Below, one piece after another: positions 53,701 through 63,538 of a stretch of DNA of 64,000 bases (positions are counted from its first letter, which is position 1; each line of letters starts with the position of its first letter). Source of the stretch: Stigmatella ashevillena (lineage in GTDB: Bacteria; Myxococcota; Myxococcia; Myxococcales; Myxococcaceae); contig NZ_JAQNDM010000002.1 of NCBI RefSeq assembly GCF_028368975.1, forward strand, positions 2,056,007 to 2,120,006. The letters run 5' to 3'. The notes below the pieces were generated by a model. The model was not told the origin of the DNA, did no database searches, and saw nothing but the letters and a program-made list of their open reading frames with translations. The position numbers and the translations under genes were made by a program.

Positions 53701-56700
53701 CGAAGGCCAGCTCTGGCTGGCGCAGGTGCGTCAAGTGGACCTGTGCGACCTGGCGGAGGGCTTGAGCCCGCGCAGCATCGTCCCGCGCCACCTCCGCGAG
53801 CACGTCGAGCGCCGCCACCAGCTTCCGGTGGTCCTTCGTCAGCTCATAGGCCGGCAACAGCGCTCGCGCGGCATCCTCCCGCGCGGGTCCCGAGGCCAGC
53901 ATTCCCTCCAGGGCGGCAAGCGCGTCTGGATCCGACGGGCGCTGACGGAGGATGTCCGCGTAGCTGCGCACAGCCTCCGCCTGGTCTCCGCCTGGCGAAT
54001 CCTGGAGGAGCTGGGCACGCTTGAGCTTCAAACGCGCCACCTTGTCCGCGTCTCCGGCGGTCTCTGCCAGGGCCACCATCCGCGCCAGCGTCTCGTTCAG
54101 CTCGCGAGGGCGGTTCGCCTTCTCGTACAGCTCGGCAAGCCGAGGCAGGTGCTTGCCCTCCTCGGCGCCATGGGACAGCGCGGACTGAAGGGCTTCTGCC
54201 GCCTCCAAGGGGCGATTCGTCTGGGAGTTGAGTTCCACCAGCTGGAGCAACAACTTCAGGCGCTCAGCCCCCTTGGTTCCCTGGATGCGCTTGCGCAACA
54301 GGGCTTCGGCGTCCGCCACGCGCCCGGCCCGCCAGTAGGCGCGCAACAACCGCTGGAGCAGCTCCGGCGAGTCCGGAGAGCGGCCCAGCGCCGATTGCAG
54401 CGCGTCGGTCGCGTCCTCGTGCGCCCCCGCTTCCTCGGCCAGCGCCGCCGCGTCCGAGAAGAGCTGCACGGCCACCGCCAGCTCCTCAGATTGCGCTGCG
54501 AGCGTCTTCAACACGCGCACCAGCTCGACCTGAGCCGAGAGATCATGCGCCAAGCGCAATGCCTCTGCCCGGCTCGCGTCATCTTTCGGATCCTCGCGCA
54601 GAGCGCGGACGAGGCAGTCGAAGGCGGCCCGGCTGTCCGCGAGCTGCTTCTCGTAGATGCCCGCCAGCAACGACACCAGCCGACGGCGCGCCGTGGGCTC
54701 GGTCGTGACATCGAGTTGCTGTTGGATCGCCGCCACCTGACGCTGGTGATCTCCCGTGCGGCCGTAGTGGCTGGCAAGCGCTTCGGTGATCTCCGAGGTG
54801 CGGACTCCCGCCGCCGCCAGCCGTTCGAGGCCACCGACCACCAGACCCGTGGACACGTTCTCCGCCAACAGCTTCAGGAAGAGCTGCGCCGCATCCTGCG
54901 GCCGGTTCAGACGCTCCGCGTAGAGCTTGGCCTGACGCGCCGTCCAGTCGCTGCGCTCCACCTGGGTCTCGGCAAGCGTTGCCAACCGGGCGGCCAGGGC
55001 CGCGGCCTCCTCGAACTTGGAGAGCGCCACACACAATGCCTGGAGGCGCAGAAGCGGGGCGGGCTCATCTGGAGCCAACGCGACGAGCTGCCTCACCAGA
55101 GGCTCCAGCTCCTCGGAGGGCGCCCCCGCCGCCTCCTTCTTGACAATCTCTCCCTCCAGGCGCGTCCGCGGATCATCCGCGAGCGCCGCGGCGGCCTTGA
55201 GCTCCTTCACGGCCGCCTGCGCCATCGAATCGCCCGGTGCACGAGCCAGCACTTCCTGCCAAGCCGCCTCGGCGCCCACGGGATCCGCGAGGAACCCCTG
55301 GAGCAACTGTGCCAGCTGTCTCCAGATGGCCAGCGCATGCGAATCCGGAGCGGCCATCGCGGCACGCTTCAGGGCCTTGGCCAGCGGGGCCTGGGCCTGA
55401 GCCGTCTCCGCGTGCTCGACCACCGTTTCGAGCAGCAGGGGCCTTGCGGGCTCCAGCACCAGGGCCCGGGCCAGAACCTCGAAAGCCCGGCGCGAATCCT
55501 CGCGCTCCTCGAACATCAACGCGAGGGCCTCACAGAAGGCGACGCGCTCGGAGAGCGGACGCGGCGCGAGCATGGCCAGCTCCAACAGGGGCTCCGCCTC
55601 GTCCAGCTGCTCATCCTCCACGAGGAGCTTGGCGAGGTGGAACGCCGCCAGGGCGTTGGCGGGGTCCGCCTTGAGGGCGGCATCCAGGTGGGCACGCGCC
55701 GCATCCGCGTCCTTCACCTGATTCAGGCACAGGTCCGCCAGGCGCAACCGCAGGGAGGCCTGCGCCGTACGGTCCTTCACGCTGCCCACGTGGCGTTCGA
55801 GCACCGCGACCGCTTCTGCTGCCTTCTGCTGCTCCAGAAGCGCCTCCGCGGCAACGTTCGCGGCGTCCGCCCGCGAAGGATCTGCCGCCGCGGCCTTCTC
55901 GAAGGCCACGAGTGCACCCGCGGGATCATTGAGCCGCTTCAACCGGCCGGTTCCCACCCGCATCCACAGGTCCACCTGGGCTGTACGGTCCTTGGCCTCC
56001 CCCGCCATCGTCTCGAACTGAGCAATGGCCGGGGCAAAATCGCCCGCGCGCTCCGCCATCCGCTCGATGAGACCGAGGGCCTCAGGCATCCCGGGCCACA
56101 AGAGGAAGCACCGATCCAGCGCTTCCTTCACCTTGCCGCTCGAAGCCGGGTCGTACCAGGCGAAGAGCTTCGCCACGAGCAGCGACAACCTCGCTGCGCT
56201 CTTGCGGTCCCGCTCTTCCAGGGACATCCCGCGCAGCATCCGCACGCGGTCCCGCCACGTCTGCTCGAAGCGCTGCAGCGCCTTCTGCGCCTTGTCCACG
56301 CGCGCGTTCTCGGGCTCCATGGCGCGCGCCACCTCCAGCACGCGCCCGGCCAGGGCATGCTCGGTGGGATCATCCACCAGCCGCTCGGCGAAGGCCGCGT
56401 ACTCGTCCGCCATCCCCTCCAGCCCGAGTGCTTCGCGCTCGCTCTCCAGAGCCTCGAAAGCAGCCTGGAAACGGTCTTCAGACACCAGCAACTGGCGCAT
56501 GCGCCGGAAGGTGGCCCGCTCCGGCGCGGCACGTGCCGCCTGCTGGAGACAGGTGACCGCCCGATCCCGCCGGAAGAGCTTGGTCTCGTAAAGGTCCGCG
56601 GCCTTCACGAGGAAGGCCGCCCCCTCTGGGCCGGGGGTCAGTTCCCCCAACCGCTCCAGCACGTCCGCGAGCGAGGCCACATCCTGCTTCGCCTCGTAGA

Positions 56701-56986
56701 GCGTCTTCAGCCCTCGCAACACGGGACCCGGCTCAGGCGCCATGAGCAGCGCGCGCCGCAGCAATTCCTCCGCCCGGGCGGGGTTGCGGAGCCGCTCCAT
56801 GACAAGGTCCGCGGCACGGGTCAGCAGGCGCGCGGCATCAGGGGCCGACACCTCTTTCCCACGGCCCTCGTAGAGCCGAATGAGATCTTCGACACGACCT
56901 GCCTTCTCCAGCGCAGCCTCGGTTTCGAGGAAGGACCGATCATCGGTCGCACGCGTGGAGAGTCGCGAGAAGGAGGTCTGTTCCAT
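44717..56986 (-). CDS. gltI: GltI (AgmK), giant TPR gliding-motility protein
   Basis: A single 4,089-residue reading frame of TPR-like repeats with unit sequences such as [20 protein letters not shown] and [20 protein letters not shown]. There is no signal peptide or membrane segment, so it is cytoplasmic. The last ~330 residues (from about [20 protein letters not shown]) are non-repetitive and form a separate domain. In M. xanthus the counterpart AgmK/GltI is a very large TPR protein needed for A-motility and found in the motor complex with MglA/AglZ-dependent components. ATG 56986 ([14 protein letters not shown]) is preferred over 57043. It lies between an RGG/TPR gene and gltJ. Long antisense frames on the plus strand are by-products of GC-rich third positions. 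Confidence 0.93.
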   Translation of the reverse strand: MEQTSFSRLSTRATDDRSFLETEAALEKAGRVEDLIRLYEGRGKEVSAPDAARLLTRAADLVMERLRNPARAEELLRRALLMAPEPGPVLRGLKTLYEAKQDVASLADVLERLGELTPGPEGAAFLVKAADLYETKLFRRDRAVTCLQQAARAAPERATFRRMRQLLVSEDRFQAAFEALESEREALGLEGMADEYAAFAERLVDDPTEHALAGRVLEVARAMEPENARVDKAQKALQRFEQTWRDRVRMLRGMSLEERDRKSAARLSLLVAKLFAWYDPASSGKVKEALDRCFLLWPGMPEALGLIERMAERAGDFAPAIAQFETMAGEAKDRTAQVDLWMRVGTGRLKRLNDPAGALVAFEKAAAADPSRADAANVAAEALLEQQKAAEAVAVLERHVGSVKDRTAQASLRLRLADLCLNQVKDADAARAHLDAALKADPANALAAFHLAKLLVEDEQLDEAEPLLELAMLAPRPLSERVAFCEALALMFEEREDSRRAFEVLARALVLEPARPLLLETVVEHAETAQAQAPLAKALKRAAMAAPDSHALAIWRQLAQLLQGFLADPVGAEAAWQEVLARAPGDSMAQAAVKELKAAAALADDPRTRLEGEIVKKEAAGAPSEELEPLVRQLVALAPDEPAPLLRLQALCVALSKFEEAAALAARLATLAETQVERSDWTARQAKLYAERLNRPQDAAQLFLKLLAENVSTGLVVGGLERLAAAGVRTSEITEALASHYGRTGDHQRQVAAIQQQLDVTTEPTARRRLVSLLAGIYEKQLADSRAAFDCLVRALREDPKDDASRAEALRLAHDLSAQVELVRVLKTLAAQSEELAVAVQLFSDAAALAEEAGAHEDATDALQSALGRSPDSPELLQRLLRAYWRAGRVADAEALLRKRIQGTKGAERLKLLLQLVELNSQTNRPLEAAEALQSALSHGAEEGKHLPRLAELYEKANRPRELNETLARMVALAETAGDADKVARLKLKRAQLLQDSPGGDQAEAVRSYADILRQRPSDPDALAALEGMLASGPAREDAARALLPAYELTKDHRKLVAALDVLAEVARDDAARAQALRQVAQVHLTHLRQPELAFASLARAVRMMPADAALRVTARQAAEDADALDSYAEILQELTEEGNVGAARASLLRELADVQEKKLDDKAGAVQALRALLVLEPSNVDCLKSLQRLHRAGEQWAELAEVLERLASVATEPAEQVAYLREAALLHETKLTNKERAAAAWRTLAERDPLQREAAVALDRLYTDLGRAKELAWALSFRRNQEGQSPQGREVSFRLAELLRTELNDPNAALKLYERILAEDSGHPGALAALEMWVKAALPTSGTALEVLDPVLKKVGDHARRVALREARMEAALTVEKVLLAGEIRRIYEQEMQQPSLAFMAAVKAFAAGIDRDGLRPELERLARETGSHEVLAEIYENAISDLSAGDPATLVLIRRAAELREQLNQPEDATRLWKSLLEEAPQDRQALDALSRLYEKGQNAKNLSEVYATQARIAADPETRLGLLLKAGEACANAGEDARAIEAYRSALAIRKAPEGLLALEQLFAKGRRIQEQADVLAQLAELAPEPESRRGFVVRRAQLLEKEGSPSEALLAYRGLLEMVPGDPQAIAGLERLFAQEAQRLEAARSLEAFYRGINDTRKLVEVLEVLQGSAAPEQRLERIQEIAILREALGQTSLAFAARLRAFNENPQEASVRDELERLAADSGSFEEVAAAYEDQLDRDVQEPLAGDLWKRLAALYDGRLKRYDLAVRALEEVSRRDPKDRQVLEAIARVHRRTGAHRELALVMRRQVAADPNPSSQVNLLFELGHLAEETLSDKALASQAYREVLERRPDNGNALKLLGKVLAEMERWQELAQHIEREIQIADERNALEEASELRVRLGRLKLSRLEDPRGALALYQSVLARRAGHAGAVGALEEMARSDSPLRGAAASALEPVFAGVGDHLKQVQMLEARASVEPVPQERAALLRRIAETYAGPMENAELAFVYAVRALQDLPDESRSLELCLSLVEPASTHEELADVLSNIAPKAGDAARGELYRALAQLQARMGEDTEALAAWRKVLEVRPTDVEALESIGRLLTSEGKPAELLEVLRRQLAMAEEPVRRAAVLFQIGVLQEDQLKDNLGALATFRRLLELKPDDAGALSRMEGLCQKQERWPELADVLAKRIALMPAEEALELKFRLGSVRETKLLDKPGALGLYGEVLVLQPNHPGAVGRMEAWVAREPQNLLAVETLLRAFRASSDIFRLAQLIETRVGVSTDAFEKKALLGELATLRETQGEAELAFLALFRAFKEDPNDAELRRRLESATDASLSYDELVVAYEESLPRVAEAADTAEICFKLGQMLETRLQEPERAIIYYERARGLHASVQERALVALDRLYVELEAWPELGGVLEALAVGATALADKVGFLFRLGQLCQERLDSPDRAASAYEQILTLEPGHLASARLLEGLYETAGASDKLYAILEHQSERVTGQERERVLSKMAHVSAEGLDNLGRSIELYRELLSKNPRNEQAFAALETLLERAERPEELRTLLADRLAQTLDPREMVRLNERLGRVVYRLLKQPEAAVPYFKAALDRDARHRGVLDTLRELYEETGPREELVSVLRRLVPLQESSEGVKGLRLRLAEVLAEEGRREEALDAARRALEVEPHTVPDLDRVHALFVSLRAYNDAVRALELKVQVHLAAEEREQAVLTYFTVADLWEGPGSKPEQSASALEKVLELDPANRTAFERVSTLYRGHNDWRAYAGVVDRYMPHLVTDEEKLTWLRELARVQEERLGQKDVAFLALCRALQIDVADDTLREEVERLADETGSHEELAAVYEEVADALPRGRLAERLYATLARVHDTRLDDAPAAEGAFRKILEFDPTNATALDGLAAMFQRRGRDREYVVSLEQKLEAAASIEVRKGILKEIAHVYDTRIEDPQEAASALLRALELEPDLETLGVLAALYRRQNAHAEVASTLMRTRDLVATPEERARIQVEVAGVYERDIGDEEAAVVAYRQALEFDPNNSEALESLERLHTKLDQPAELLGVYERMLELSTDYRERVRVLFRSAGIWEDKYQNPANADACIEAILAIDQQNLQAIKTLIRLRRAQARWEELIEAYERQLALVTSPEEQAELYVEVGNVYYQQLRLVDRAADTFHYALNADANCRPALHALGNLYERSGNWPFALEMLQREAQIAGQTQDAVELLHRTGKINEDMLMDTGSAKTCYQQALAIDPGHLASIRALKGIQEQEKDWGGYEQTLLQEAQQTEDPQAKARALLDVAKYHAETREDGETATHYYEQVLKHVHDSLEAARPLADVYVAREDWAAGERMLDIVTRKMAEKAIAEKDGALTLELSRQLYRLGYVAEKLGKREKALDAYEKSYGLDARYLATLESYGHLLVQAKRYDDALKVLQAILVHHRESLTDLEVVEVYWQLGDVLAALGHSDRAQNHFEKALAIDPGHEPSLRALVVLMDKAGRHEKAAELRQQLVSVVDGEAKARVYLELGQIARDKLKDPYMAIDAFTGALKVQPDALEVMDSLYVLLRETRQGHKAADVLARMLTLPALNAEPHKAKRVWFALGEIRRDELRDVEGATEAFNRALDVDPRFVEAFSSLEAMLGGASQWKALEDNYARMLSRIPKTPDTHTARMALWRALGDLYLQVLKNTDGAVAAYGVVAKGLPDDAGVQETFAEVASQTPGKEQEALAALRRALPNTKDPRKVCGQIVRLSALRKEYDEAWLAAQVVAGLIGDPGDDEKEILTKLGPYAKRKEVAQRPLTDRLWQAHLFHPKVRGPLSEFLGILFEQVGHHYAVAFPQYQLVPKKHRIDVGSAQEYHVHHYRYVARLLGMESVELYSPFLVATRERMNRRSNDPVPEPLINVELLQTHPASIRVGGKFFAEQGQKEVYYLLGRALALVRPELAFSQRLAPERLEALLQAALSMVGQLRPTADPRHFDEARRMLEKSLSEPARAALTKVARAYLPTATPGDVRSWLEGAELTAARAGLFAAGEMEPVKRMVLGETGSAFRMPTGTKLRELMVFATSEDLHDLRVAIGTHVEVQVRK

Positions 56987-57100
56987 TGAAAGCGGGCCTC
57001 GTGGGAAAGGGAGCGCAACGCACGGAGGCGCTAGAGGCCGCAACTCTAGCGACCGCGAGCGCCTCCAAGCAAACGCGCAAAACTCGCCAAGCGGCGAGAT

Positions 57101-58990
57101 TTATTGACTTTCCTGCTCTTCGGGCGAGGAGGCAGGCGATGAATTGTCCCCGGAGTCCGACTCCTTGGTAGACGGGCCGGCAGACGGGGGCGGTGTCTCG
57201 GGCAACGCGTTGGCACGCTCGATTCCCGCGGCATCATTGAGGCGGGTATAGAGCTCAATGGCCTTGGCGCGTTGCTGGAGCTCCTCGGCGAGTTGAGCGG
57301 CGTGGCCCAGGTTGCCCAGCTGCTCGTACAAGGGGAGTGCCTTTTCCTTGCGGCCTGCCTGCTCCCAGGTCTCCGCAGCAGCAGCAGTCTCCCCGAGCAG
57401 TTCCAGCCACCGTGCACGCCCAGCAGGCTTCTTCTCCTCCTCGGCACGGGCCAGCTCGCGCTGAGCCAGTGCCTTGGCCTCTTCATCCAGCTTGAGCCGC
57501 TGCATGAAGTGGAAGGCCTTGGGCGGAGGCAAGGGGCTGAGAATCTCGACGGCCTCGCGGCGTTGGCCTGCGGCGGCCAGGAGGGTCGCTGCACCCAGCC
57601 GATCCCCTCTCTCCACGAGCGACTTCACCTCGAGGGCACGGACGCGGTTGGCCCCCACGATGTCCCGGGCCCGCTCGTACGACTTACGGGCCTGGGTCAG
57701 CTTGTTGGCCCGCTCATAGGCGAGTGCCGCCTGATCGAACTGGCGCGCCCGCTCGTACAGTCGAGCCACGTTCTCGAAGTCGCTCTTGGCGACGTAGTGC
57801 TCCATCAACAGCTCGTATGCCCCCGCCTTCTCCAGCGTGGGAGCAATCTGATCCGCAGGCAGACCCGACACGAGGCGCCGGGACGTGTCCAGATCTTTGC
57901 CCTGGAGCGAGGTCCGCAGGGCGCTCTTGAGGTCACCACCGGCCTCGAAGAGGCGCGTGGCCTCCACGAAGGAGTTGTTGCGCTCGTGCAGCCGTGCCGC
58001 GTCGCGGGTACGGCCCATCGTCTCAAGCTGCTTGACCTGCTCGGACCAATCTCCCGTCAGCTCGGGCAGCGGGCGGCGCTCGGGGCGCTCTCCCCGCTCC
58101 GGACGCTCGGCGCGCTCCGGACGAGCTCCCCGCTCAGGACGATCCCTCCGCTCGCCCCGCTCGCCCCGTTCGGGGCGATCACGGCGCTCGCCCCGCTCAG
58201 GACGGTCGCGGCGCTCTCCTCGCTCGGGCCTGTCGCGGCGTTCACCTTCCGGGCGCGTCGCAGGCTCTTCCTGCTCAGGCCCCGGCTGACGGCCGCTGAT
58301 GGCAAACGCCGCCTCGGCCCGCTCGCGATCTCCCGCGGCCCGCCACACCTGTCCCACGAGGAACATCACATTCAGATAGGCCGTGTGCTTCTCACGGGCG
58401 GGATCCACGGCAGGCGCTGCCGGCGCTCCCTCCGCGGCAGGAGCCGTTCCCTCGGCCGCAGCAGGAGCCGTTCCCTCGGCCGCAGCAGGAGCCTCGGCGG
58501 AAGCAGCAGCCTCGGCGGGAGGAGTTTCCGCAGCGGGCGCAGCCTCCTCGGCGGCAGGTGCTGCTGCCTCACTCGCCGCAGGAGGTCCTCCCTCGGCGGC
58601 AGCCTCAGGCGCAGGCGGCTTCGGCTGGCGCTGCACGCGCAACAGCGTCGTGATGAGCCGACCCCTCGTATTGAGGTCCAGATCCTCCAGCGACTTGACG
58701 CGCATGGGACGCAGCGCCCGGACAATGGCCTCGAGCGAGCCCTTCTCCCCGGCCAGATCGCTCTTGGAGAGCGCCTTTTCCAGGACACTCAGCTCCGAGA
58801 TGACCCGCTGTCCCGGACCGCCAAAACCGGGCTCTTCCCGGCCCCGACCCCGGCCCGGCCCATCCCCACGGCCACGGCCGCCGTCACGGCCACCGAAACC
58901 CCCGGGCCCGTCACGACGAGGACCTTGGCCCGGCCCACCACCCCGCGGTCCACCACCGCGCGGCCCACCGCTTCCATTCTCCTGAGGCAC
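57101..58990 (-). CDS. RGG-rich TPR protein of the glt locus
   Basis: A 629-residue cytoplasmic protein with three regions. Residues 5-62 are a Gly/Arg/Pro RGG-type low-complexity tail (GGPRGGGPGQGPRRDGPGGF). Residues ~125-195 are Ala/Glu/Pro-rich; 250-307 are an alternating-charge Arg/Glu block of ERRDRPERG units. From ~310 onward TPR-like helices continue to the C-terminus (MEHYVAKSDFENVARLYERA, AALAYERANKLTQARKSYER). The length and start are clear: MPQENGSGG with the following gene 57 bp away. It sits between gltH and gltI, so a role in A-motility is inferred. Its low-complexity parts suggest RNA binding or condensation. I do not recognise a named protein. Confidence 0.78.
   Translation of the reverse strand: MPQENGSGGPRGGGPRGGGPGQGPRRDGPGGFGGRDGGRGRGDGPGRGRGREEPGFGGPGQRVISELSVLEKALSKSDLAGEKGSLEAIVRALRPMRVKSLEDLDLNTRGRLITTLLRVQRQPKPPAPEAAAEGGPPAASEAAAPAAEEAAPAAETPPAEAAASAEAPAAAEGTAPAAAEGTAPAAEGAPAAPAVDPAREKHTAYLNVMFLVGQVWRAAGDRERAEAAFAISGRQPGPEQEEPATRPEGERRDRPERGERRDRPERGERRDRPERGERGERRDRPERGARPERAERPERGERPERRPLPELTGDWSEQVKQLETMGRTRDAARLHERNNSFVEATRLFEAGGDLKSALRTSLQGKDLDTSRRLVSGLPADQIAPTLEKAGAYELLMEHYVAKSDFENVARLYERARQFDQAALAYERANKLTQARKSYERARDIVGANRVRALEVKSLVERGDRLGAATLLAAAGQRREAVEILSPLPPPKAFHFMQRLKLDEEAKALAQRELARAEEEKKPAGRARWLELLGETAAAAETWEQAGRKEKALPLYEQLGNLGHAAQLAEELQQRAKAIELYTRLNDAAGIERANALPETPPPSAGPSTKESDSGDNSSPASSPEEQESQ
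58070..58243 (-). repeat. Tandem 27-bp repeats encoding ERRDRPERG units
   Basis: Codons 250-307 of the RGG/TPR gene encode three full ERRDRPERG units followed by degenerate copies (ERGERRDRPERG, ARPERAERPERGERPERR). DNA copies are close but not identical. Such tracts can vary in number by slippage. Confidence 0.75.
58437..58484 (-). repeat. Exact 24-bp tandem duplication in the RGG/TPR gene
   Basis: 58437-58460 and 58461-58484 are identical, encoding AAEGTAPA twice in the Ala/Glu-rich linker. Exact identity suggests a recent duplication. Confidence 0.8.
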
Positions 58991-59002
58991 GTGTCTCTCC
59001 CG

Positions 59003-59638
59003 CTAGAACGCGTAGCGAAGGTTCGGCGATACCGCGAACCCGAACGATCCCGAGGAGACCAGATAGCTGGCCGATACCTCGAGGCCCACCGAGAAGTGGC
59101 GCAAACGCGTGTAGTACTCCACTCCAGGTCCCGCGAACACCAGAATGTCTGAGTCCGGCAGGAGCAACTTGGGCGAAAACAAGGTGTAACCCACTCCGCC
59201 GCGGGCGTAGATCCAGGTGCGCTTCACATCCTGGTTGTCCGCGAAGCCCACCAGGTGCACCCGGGCCACGGCTCCCGGAACCAGGTAGGAAAAGTCACCG
59301 GAGGCCGCCCCTCCGGAGTTACCGGTATAATCGGACCCCGCGCGGTTGGCACCGCCCATCAAGAACACGCCCAGCGACAGGCGGTCGCTGATGTCGAAGC
59401 CCACCTCCACCTGGGCCATTTGCCCAGACGAGAAAGGCCGCTCCCCCTCTTCTGCCGGAGGGTTGACGATGAAGGACAGCCCTCCCTGCACGGAGAAGTA
59501 GAGGCCGCGCTCGATCTCGTTGAACGTCACGGCCGGCCGGTCCTGCACCGAATTGGTGTCCGAAGAAGACGGCTGAGCGCCCACGAGCGTTGGCGCGGCC
59601 AGCACGGAGAAGAGGACGAAGGGGGCGAGAGCTTTCAT
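59003..59638 (-). CDS. gltH: GltH (CglE), outer-membrane beta-barrel of the gliding machinery
   Basis: A 211-residue protein with signal peptide MKALAPFVLFSVLAAPTLVG (cleavage after VGA). Alternating amphipathic strands then run to a C-terminal aromatic residue (NLRYAF), the mark of BAM-inserted outer-membrane barrels. Strands include GLYFSVQGGLSFIV, QVEVGFDISDRLSLGVFLMG, WIYARGGVGYTLF and FSVGLEVSASYLV. Position between gltG and the RGG/TPR gene matches GltH/CglE in M. xanthus. It would be the outer-membrane part that links the motor to the surface adhesin complex. Confidence 0.82.
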   Translation of the reverse strand: MKALAPFVLFSVLAAPTLVGAQPSSSDTNSVQDRPAVTFNEIERGLYFSVQGGLSFIVNPPAEEGERPFSSGQMAQVEVGFDISDRLSLGVFLMGGANRAGSDYTGNSGGAASGDFSYLVPGAVARVHLVGFADNQDVKRTWIYARGGVGYTLFSPKLLLPDSDILVFAGPGVEYYTRLRHFSVGLEVSASYLVSSGSFGFAVSPNLRYAF

Positions 59639-59740
59639 GCGGATCGTGACGTTATCGCGTTGGCGGCCACTCGCGCCTAAAAAGCGACGCGGGCGGTCCC
59701 GGTATCGGGGCCGCCCGCGCTCAAAACCGTCCGATCCGCG

Positions 59741-61648
59741 CTACTCGCCGGACTGCTTGAAGATGAACGGGTAGGTGACGATCACCACGCCGCCGCCCTT
59801 CGGCTTGGGGAACTGCCAGGTCCGCACGCGGCCCGCCACGCAGCTCTCCAGTTCCGCATTGCCCGCGGTGGACTGGGCGACGTCGGAGGAGACCACCCGC
59901 CCCTCGGCGTTGATGACGAACTTCACCGCCACCTTGCCGCCCAGCTTCGGGTACTTGGTCAGCTGGCTCTCGTAGCAGAATCGGATCTGACTGCGGTTGC
60001 GCTGGATGACCTGGCGGATGAGCTCCTTGTCCAGAGAGCCCATGACCATGGGCTCCGACGAGGTGATTCCCACGTCCACACTCTGCTTGCCCCCCAGCGT
60101 ACCTACACCGGAGCCATAGCTGGCGGTACCACCTCCGCGGCCCTTGGTGCCAATGCCGCCGATGCCGACGGTGTCACCCGTGCCGCCGCCACCGCCACCG
60201 CCACCGCGGATGCCCAGGCCGCCGAAGCCACCCGAGGCGCCCGTCTTGGCACCGAACATGTTGCCCATGGCGCTCTTGAGATCACCGCCCAGGCCCGCGC
60301 TGCCAAAGATGGCGGCCGCGCCGCCCTTGCCACCGAAGATCTTCTGCGTCAGGGCCCGAGCCTCATCGCGCTTGTCCTTGACAGGAGTGCGATTCGTCTT
60401 GACCTCGTCCTTCTTGCTGACCTGGTTTTCGTCTTTTTTCTGCTTGATCTCCCCGCTCTTCTTCTTCTCCTTCTCGGCCTTCTGCTCGTTGAGCTTCTCG
60501 AGGAACTTGTTCTTCTGGGTCTCGGGAGGCTTGATGATGAGCTTGGCCAGACGCGCGTTGTTGCCCGCCAGCTCGTCGGCGAACGCCTCGCCGTCTCCGC
60601 TCCGGTTGGCCGCGCTGATGACGAACATCGTTCCGGCGAAGAACGTCAGCAGGAAGACGTTCAGCGTCCTGTAGTCCACCGAGTCGGCGAACGGCACGTG
60701 GACCTTCTTGGGCACGGCCTGGAAACACACCTCCACCGTGATGCCGCCCAGGTCGACCCAGCAAAAGTCATCGGACTCCAGCGTCAGACCGTACGCCCCA
60801 CCATCATTGGAGGCCTTGCCGGACTCGATGACGGCCTTGAGGTCCAGCGTCTCATCCTTGCGGACCAGCTCGCCCTTCATCTTCCCCGTGAAGAGCAGCG
60901 TGAAGGACTGCCCATCCGTGCGCAGCAACTCCATGCGGGGCTGCTCCAGCTTGGTGTCGCCCATCACGAAGTTCACGCCCGCGGCACTGCCCACCGTGAA
61001 GGACGTCTTCTTGCCGGGGGCAAGGAGGAACTCGCCTACCCGCTGATCCCCCCACATGAACCGCAGGGACACCCCGAGCGGGCCATTCGACTTGCCCCGA
61101 CGCACGGTGCGCACGCGCTCCACGGGAGCGGCCGGCTCGGCCACCACGGGCTGCACCGTCTCGTGCTTCTGTGTGGCGAGGAAGGACGAATCCATCGCCT
61201 GCACGGGCTCGGGGGCCACGGGGGCCACCACGGCTTGCGCCAGAGACGAGGCCAACGGCGCCTCGGCGATCGGCGCGGGCGCCACGGGAACCGCCACCGT
61301 CGCCTCCGTCCCGGAGACGGCCGCCGCCAGGTTCACCGCGGCCATGGCAGCCGGGTTCTCCAGGCGGATGGTGGTGCCACCCACGCGGATCTCGTCTCCA
61401 AAGGCGATGCGCCCCTTGTTGACGCGCTTGCCGTTGACGTAGGTGCCCTCGACGCTGCCCATGTCGATGATGGACAACGAGCCGTCCGCCGCGGCCTCGA
61501 TGACGGAGTGGATGCGGCTGACCTTCTCATCCTCCAGGCACAGGTGCGCCGAGGACAGACGGCCGATCTTGATGATGTCCCGGTCGAAATCCTTCGACGA
61601 GACAAGGGTTTCGTTTTTGAAGACTTTGAGCGTCAGAGGAACGGCCAT
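59741..61648 (-). CDS. gltG: GltG (PglI), FHA-domain transmembrane gliding protein
   Basis: A 635-residue inner-membrane protein. A cytoplasmic FHA domain (about 10-95, DIIKIGRLSSAHLCLEDEKV and SRIHSVIE with TYVNGKRV) binds phosphothreonine partners. After an Ala/Pro linker and a second beta-rich region, one membrane segment follows (about 330-347, LNVFLLTFFAGTMFVISA). A Lys-rich helical part and a Gly-rich stretch (FGGLGIRGGGGGGGG) lead to the periplasmic AgmX/PglI C-terminal domain (VKFVINAEGRVVSSDV). Two Cys flank the repeats of that domain. ATG 61648 has GGGAG upstream; the ATG at 61684 adds 12 residues. GltJ shares the C-terminal domain. Confidence 0.92.
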   Translation of the reverse strand: MAVPLTLKVFKNETLVSSKDFDRDIIKIGRLSSAHLCLEDEKVSRIHSVIEAAADGSLSIIDMGSVEGTYVNGKRVNKGRIAFGDEIRVGGTTIRLENPAAMAAVNLAAAVSGTEATVAVPVAPAPIAEAPLASSLAQAVVAPVAPEPVQAMDSSFLATQKHETVQPVVAEPAAPVERVRTVRRGKSNGPLGVSLRFMWGDQRVGEFLLAPGKKTSFTVGSAAGVNFVMGDTKLEQPRMELLRTDGQSFTLLFTGKMKGELVRKDETLDLKAVIESGKASNDGGAYGLTLESDDFCWVDLGGITVEVCFQAVPKKVHVPFADSVDYRTLNVFLLTFFAGTMFVISAANRSGDGEAFADELAGNNARLAKLIIKPPETQKNKFLEKLNEQKAEKEKKKSGEIKQKKDENQVSKKDEVKTNRTPVKDKRDEARALTQKIFGGKGGAAAIFGSAGLGGDLKSAMGNMFGAKTGASGGFGGLGIRGGGGGGGGTGDTVGIGGIGTKGRGGGTASYGSGVGTLGGKQSVDVGITSSEPMVMGSLDKELIRQVIQRNRSQIRFCYESQLTKYPKLGGKVAVKFVINAEGRVVSSDVAQSTAGNAELESCVAGRVRTWQFPKPKGGGVVIVTYPFIFKQSGE

Positions 61649-61718
61649 GAAGGCTCCCGGTTGACTGTCCGCGGTGTCTGACACCGCAAGCGGTAGAAGG
61701 TTCCCGTACGGCGCGGAA

Positions 61719-61985
61719 TTACAGCTCTCCCACCGACTGCATCACCTTGTCCTGAAAATCCTCGCGGGTACGGATGAGGTTGGAGTGCTTCACCTTCTTG
61801 CGCGCCTCCACGTACTCGCCGTCCGGCTTGGTGAGGTCGCCTTCGATGGTGTCGTCCTCGAAGTCGATGTTGGTCGCCTTGTTGTAGCGCACGTTGCCTT
61901 CGCCCCCCGCCTGGGCACCGCCCTCATCCTGGGCGAAGGCCGGGGCCATCGAGAGCATCACGCACACGGTCACGAGCTTCCGCAT
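61719..61985 (-). CDS. gltF: GltF (CglF), small exported gliding protein
   Basis: An 88-residue protein with signal peptide MRKLVTVCVMLSMAPAFA followed by an acidic mature part (QDEGGAQAGGEGNVRYNKAT, NIDFEDDTIEGDLTKPDGEY) and a basic helical end (RKKVKHSNLIRTREDFQDKV). It is periplasmic. GGAGG precedes ATG 61985; an in-frame ATG at 61997 is less well placed. Size, position between gltE and gltG, and the signal peptide match CglF/GltF of M. xanthus. Confidence 0.85.
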   Translation of the reverse strand: MRKLVTVCVMLSMAPAFAQDEGGAQAGGEGNVRYNKATNIDFEDDTIEGDLTKPDGEYVEARKKVKHSNLIRTREDFQDKVMQSVGEL

Positions 61986-62110
61986 TACTGCCTCCACAGG
62001 CCTACCGGCCCGAACACGTCTACCGATTCTTCCATTATTTCAGGAATCCAGGTTCGCATCACCTGGCACGGCTCCGCCACACCCGCGAGCCGTGCCAAGC
62101 GCTCACCGGC

Positions 62111-63538
62111 TCACATGAAGTCGTCTGCAGGCTCGTCAGAATCCGCCTGGGCTGGATTTTTCTGCTCAGGCGCACCCTGTCCTGGGTCCGTCGTTCCCGC
62201 CTCCCCAGGAGGAGCCGTTTGAGGCGCCTGCGCGTTGCCAGCGGTGTTCGCCGCCGTCCCGCCCACGGCCTTCTGCTTGTCCTCTTCGGCCTTGAGCACC
62301 TTCTGCTGCTCGGCCTGGAGCGCCTCCATCTGCTTGGCCTGGGCCTCAGCGGCCTGGGCCTCGCCCTTGGCCTGGATCACCGCCTCCGCCTCACGCAGCA
62401 GGTTGAAGACAGGGGCCTCGGCGTTGAGGGCCACATCGCCCCCCGCCATGCCGATGTACTTCTTGTAGAGCTCGATGGCGCGCTCCGGAGCGTCCTTGGC
62501 CCGGTGCAGGATGATGGCGCGGTTCAGGTAGATGGCTGCCACCTTCGGATCGAGCTTCTCGGCCGCATCGTATTCCTGCATCGCCTTGTCGTACTGGCCC
62601 TGGCCTTTGTAGGCGATGCCCAGGTTGACGTGCGCGGCAGCGCTCTTGGCGCCCGCCTGAAGGATGCGGCGCAGGTGCTCCTCCGCGCCGGGATAGTCCT
62701 CGGCCTCGAGCGCCAGCTGCGCCAGGACGACGTGCGAAGGCACATAGTCCGCGCGGGTTTCCAGGGCGCTCTTGAACTGCAGCCGGGCACCGTCCGCATC
62801 CCCTTCCTGCTGGAGGATGAGGCCGATGGTGTGGTGCAGCTCGGGATCATTCTCGTCGAGCTTCAAGGCCCGCAGCGCCACCAGCTTCGCCATGGCCAGC
62901 TGCTTGCGATCGAGGTAGCTGCGCATCATCACCTTGAGGGCCGTGGTGGACTGGGGCTCGCGCATGAGCGCCGCCCGAGAGAACTCCATGGCCCGGTCGT
63001 GATCGCCCGTCTGACGGTAGATCTCCGCCAAGCGGGCCCGGCTGGGGGCGTCGTCCGGATAGCGCTTGAGGACGTCCTGGTACAGGGCCACCGCCCCGCC
63101 GATGTCCCCATCGTTCTGGGCCAAGACGGCCAGGTTCTCGGAGGCTTGGCGCAGCGACGGCTTCTTCTTCAGCGCCGACTGGTACCAGGTCTTGGCCTCC
63201 TCCTTCTTGCCCTGCCGTTCGGCGACGACGCCCAGGTTGTAGTCCGCCTCGGCGATGTTCGCGTCCGCCTCCAAGGCGGCCTTGAACTTGCGCTCCAGCG
63301 AGGGGAAGTCGAACGCCTTGGACTTCTTCTGAGCGTCGAACGCCTTCACCGCGTCCTCGAAGAGGAGCTTGGCGCGGTTGGAGATGGAGACAGGCTCATT
63401 GTCCTTCGCCTGAGCCTGGGGAGTCAGATTCTTCGGGCCCGTGGGGCCCGAGGCCGTGGAAGAGGTACAGCCCGTGGCAAGCATCACCACGGCCGCAACC
63501 CACAGCGACGTACGGAGGCAACGGGTAGGGGTCGTCAT
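62111..63538 (-). CDS. gltE: GltE (AglT), TPR outer-membrane lipoprotein of gliding machinery
   Basis: A 475-residue TPR lipoprotein: signal MTTPTRCLRTSLWVAAVVML with lipobox ATGC, lipid-modified Cys24. TPR units follow, for example IAEADYNLGVVAERQGKKEE, AAHVNLGIAYKGQGQYDKAM and VAAIYLNRAIILHRAKDAPE. The C-terminus is Gln/Ala/Glu-rich (coiled-coil-like) and ends SDEPADDFM. The ATG overlaps the gltD stop by one base (TAATG), so the two are coupled. In M. xanthus GltE/AglT is needed for A-motility, acting as a periplasmic or outer-membrane scaffold. Confidence 0.91.
   Translation of the reverse strand: MTTPTRCLRTSLWVAAVVMLATGCTSSTASGPTGPKNLTPQAQAKDNEPVSISNRAKLLFEDAVKAFDAQKKSKAFDFPSLERKFKAALEADANIAEADYNLGVVAERQGKKEEAKTWYQSALKKKPSLRQASENLAVLAQNDGDIGGAVALYQDVLKRYPDDAPSRARLAEIYRQTGDHDRAMEFSRAALMREPQSTTALKVMMRSYLDRKQLAMAKLVALRALKLDENDPELHHTIGLILQQEGDADGARLQFKSALETRADYVPSHVVLAQLALEAEDYPGAEEHLRRILQAGAKSAAAHVNLGIAYKGQGQYDKAMQEYDAAEKLDPKVAAIYLNRAIILHRAKDAPERAIELYKKYIGMAGGDVALNAEAPVFNLLREAEAVIQAKGEAQAAEAQAKQMEALQAEQQKVLKAEEDKQKAVGGTAANTAGNAQAPQTAPPGEAGTTDPGQGAPEQKNPAQADSDEPADDFM

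Noticed and set aside
45050-56989. Two very long plus-strand frames (2,158 and 1,802 codons) opposite gltI
   Set aside because: They arise because GC-rich third positions suppress stop codons on the antisense strand. The translations are Arg/Leu/Gln/His-rich without domains, while the minus strand encodes clear TPR repeats.
58070-58243. CRISPR-like array suggested by regular repeats
   Set aside because: Repeats are in frame, contiguous without spacers, and encode ERRDRPERG units inside a gene.
57272-59152. 626-codon plus-strand frame opposite the RGG/TPR gene
   Set aside because: Composition is the mirror of the Ala/Glu/Arg-rich minus-strand gene and shows no family features.
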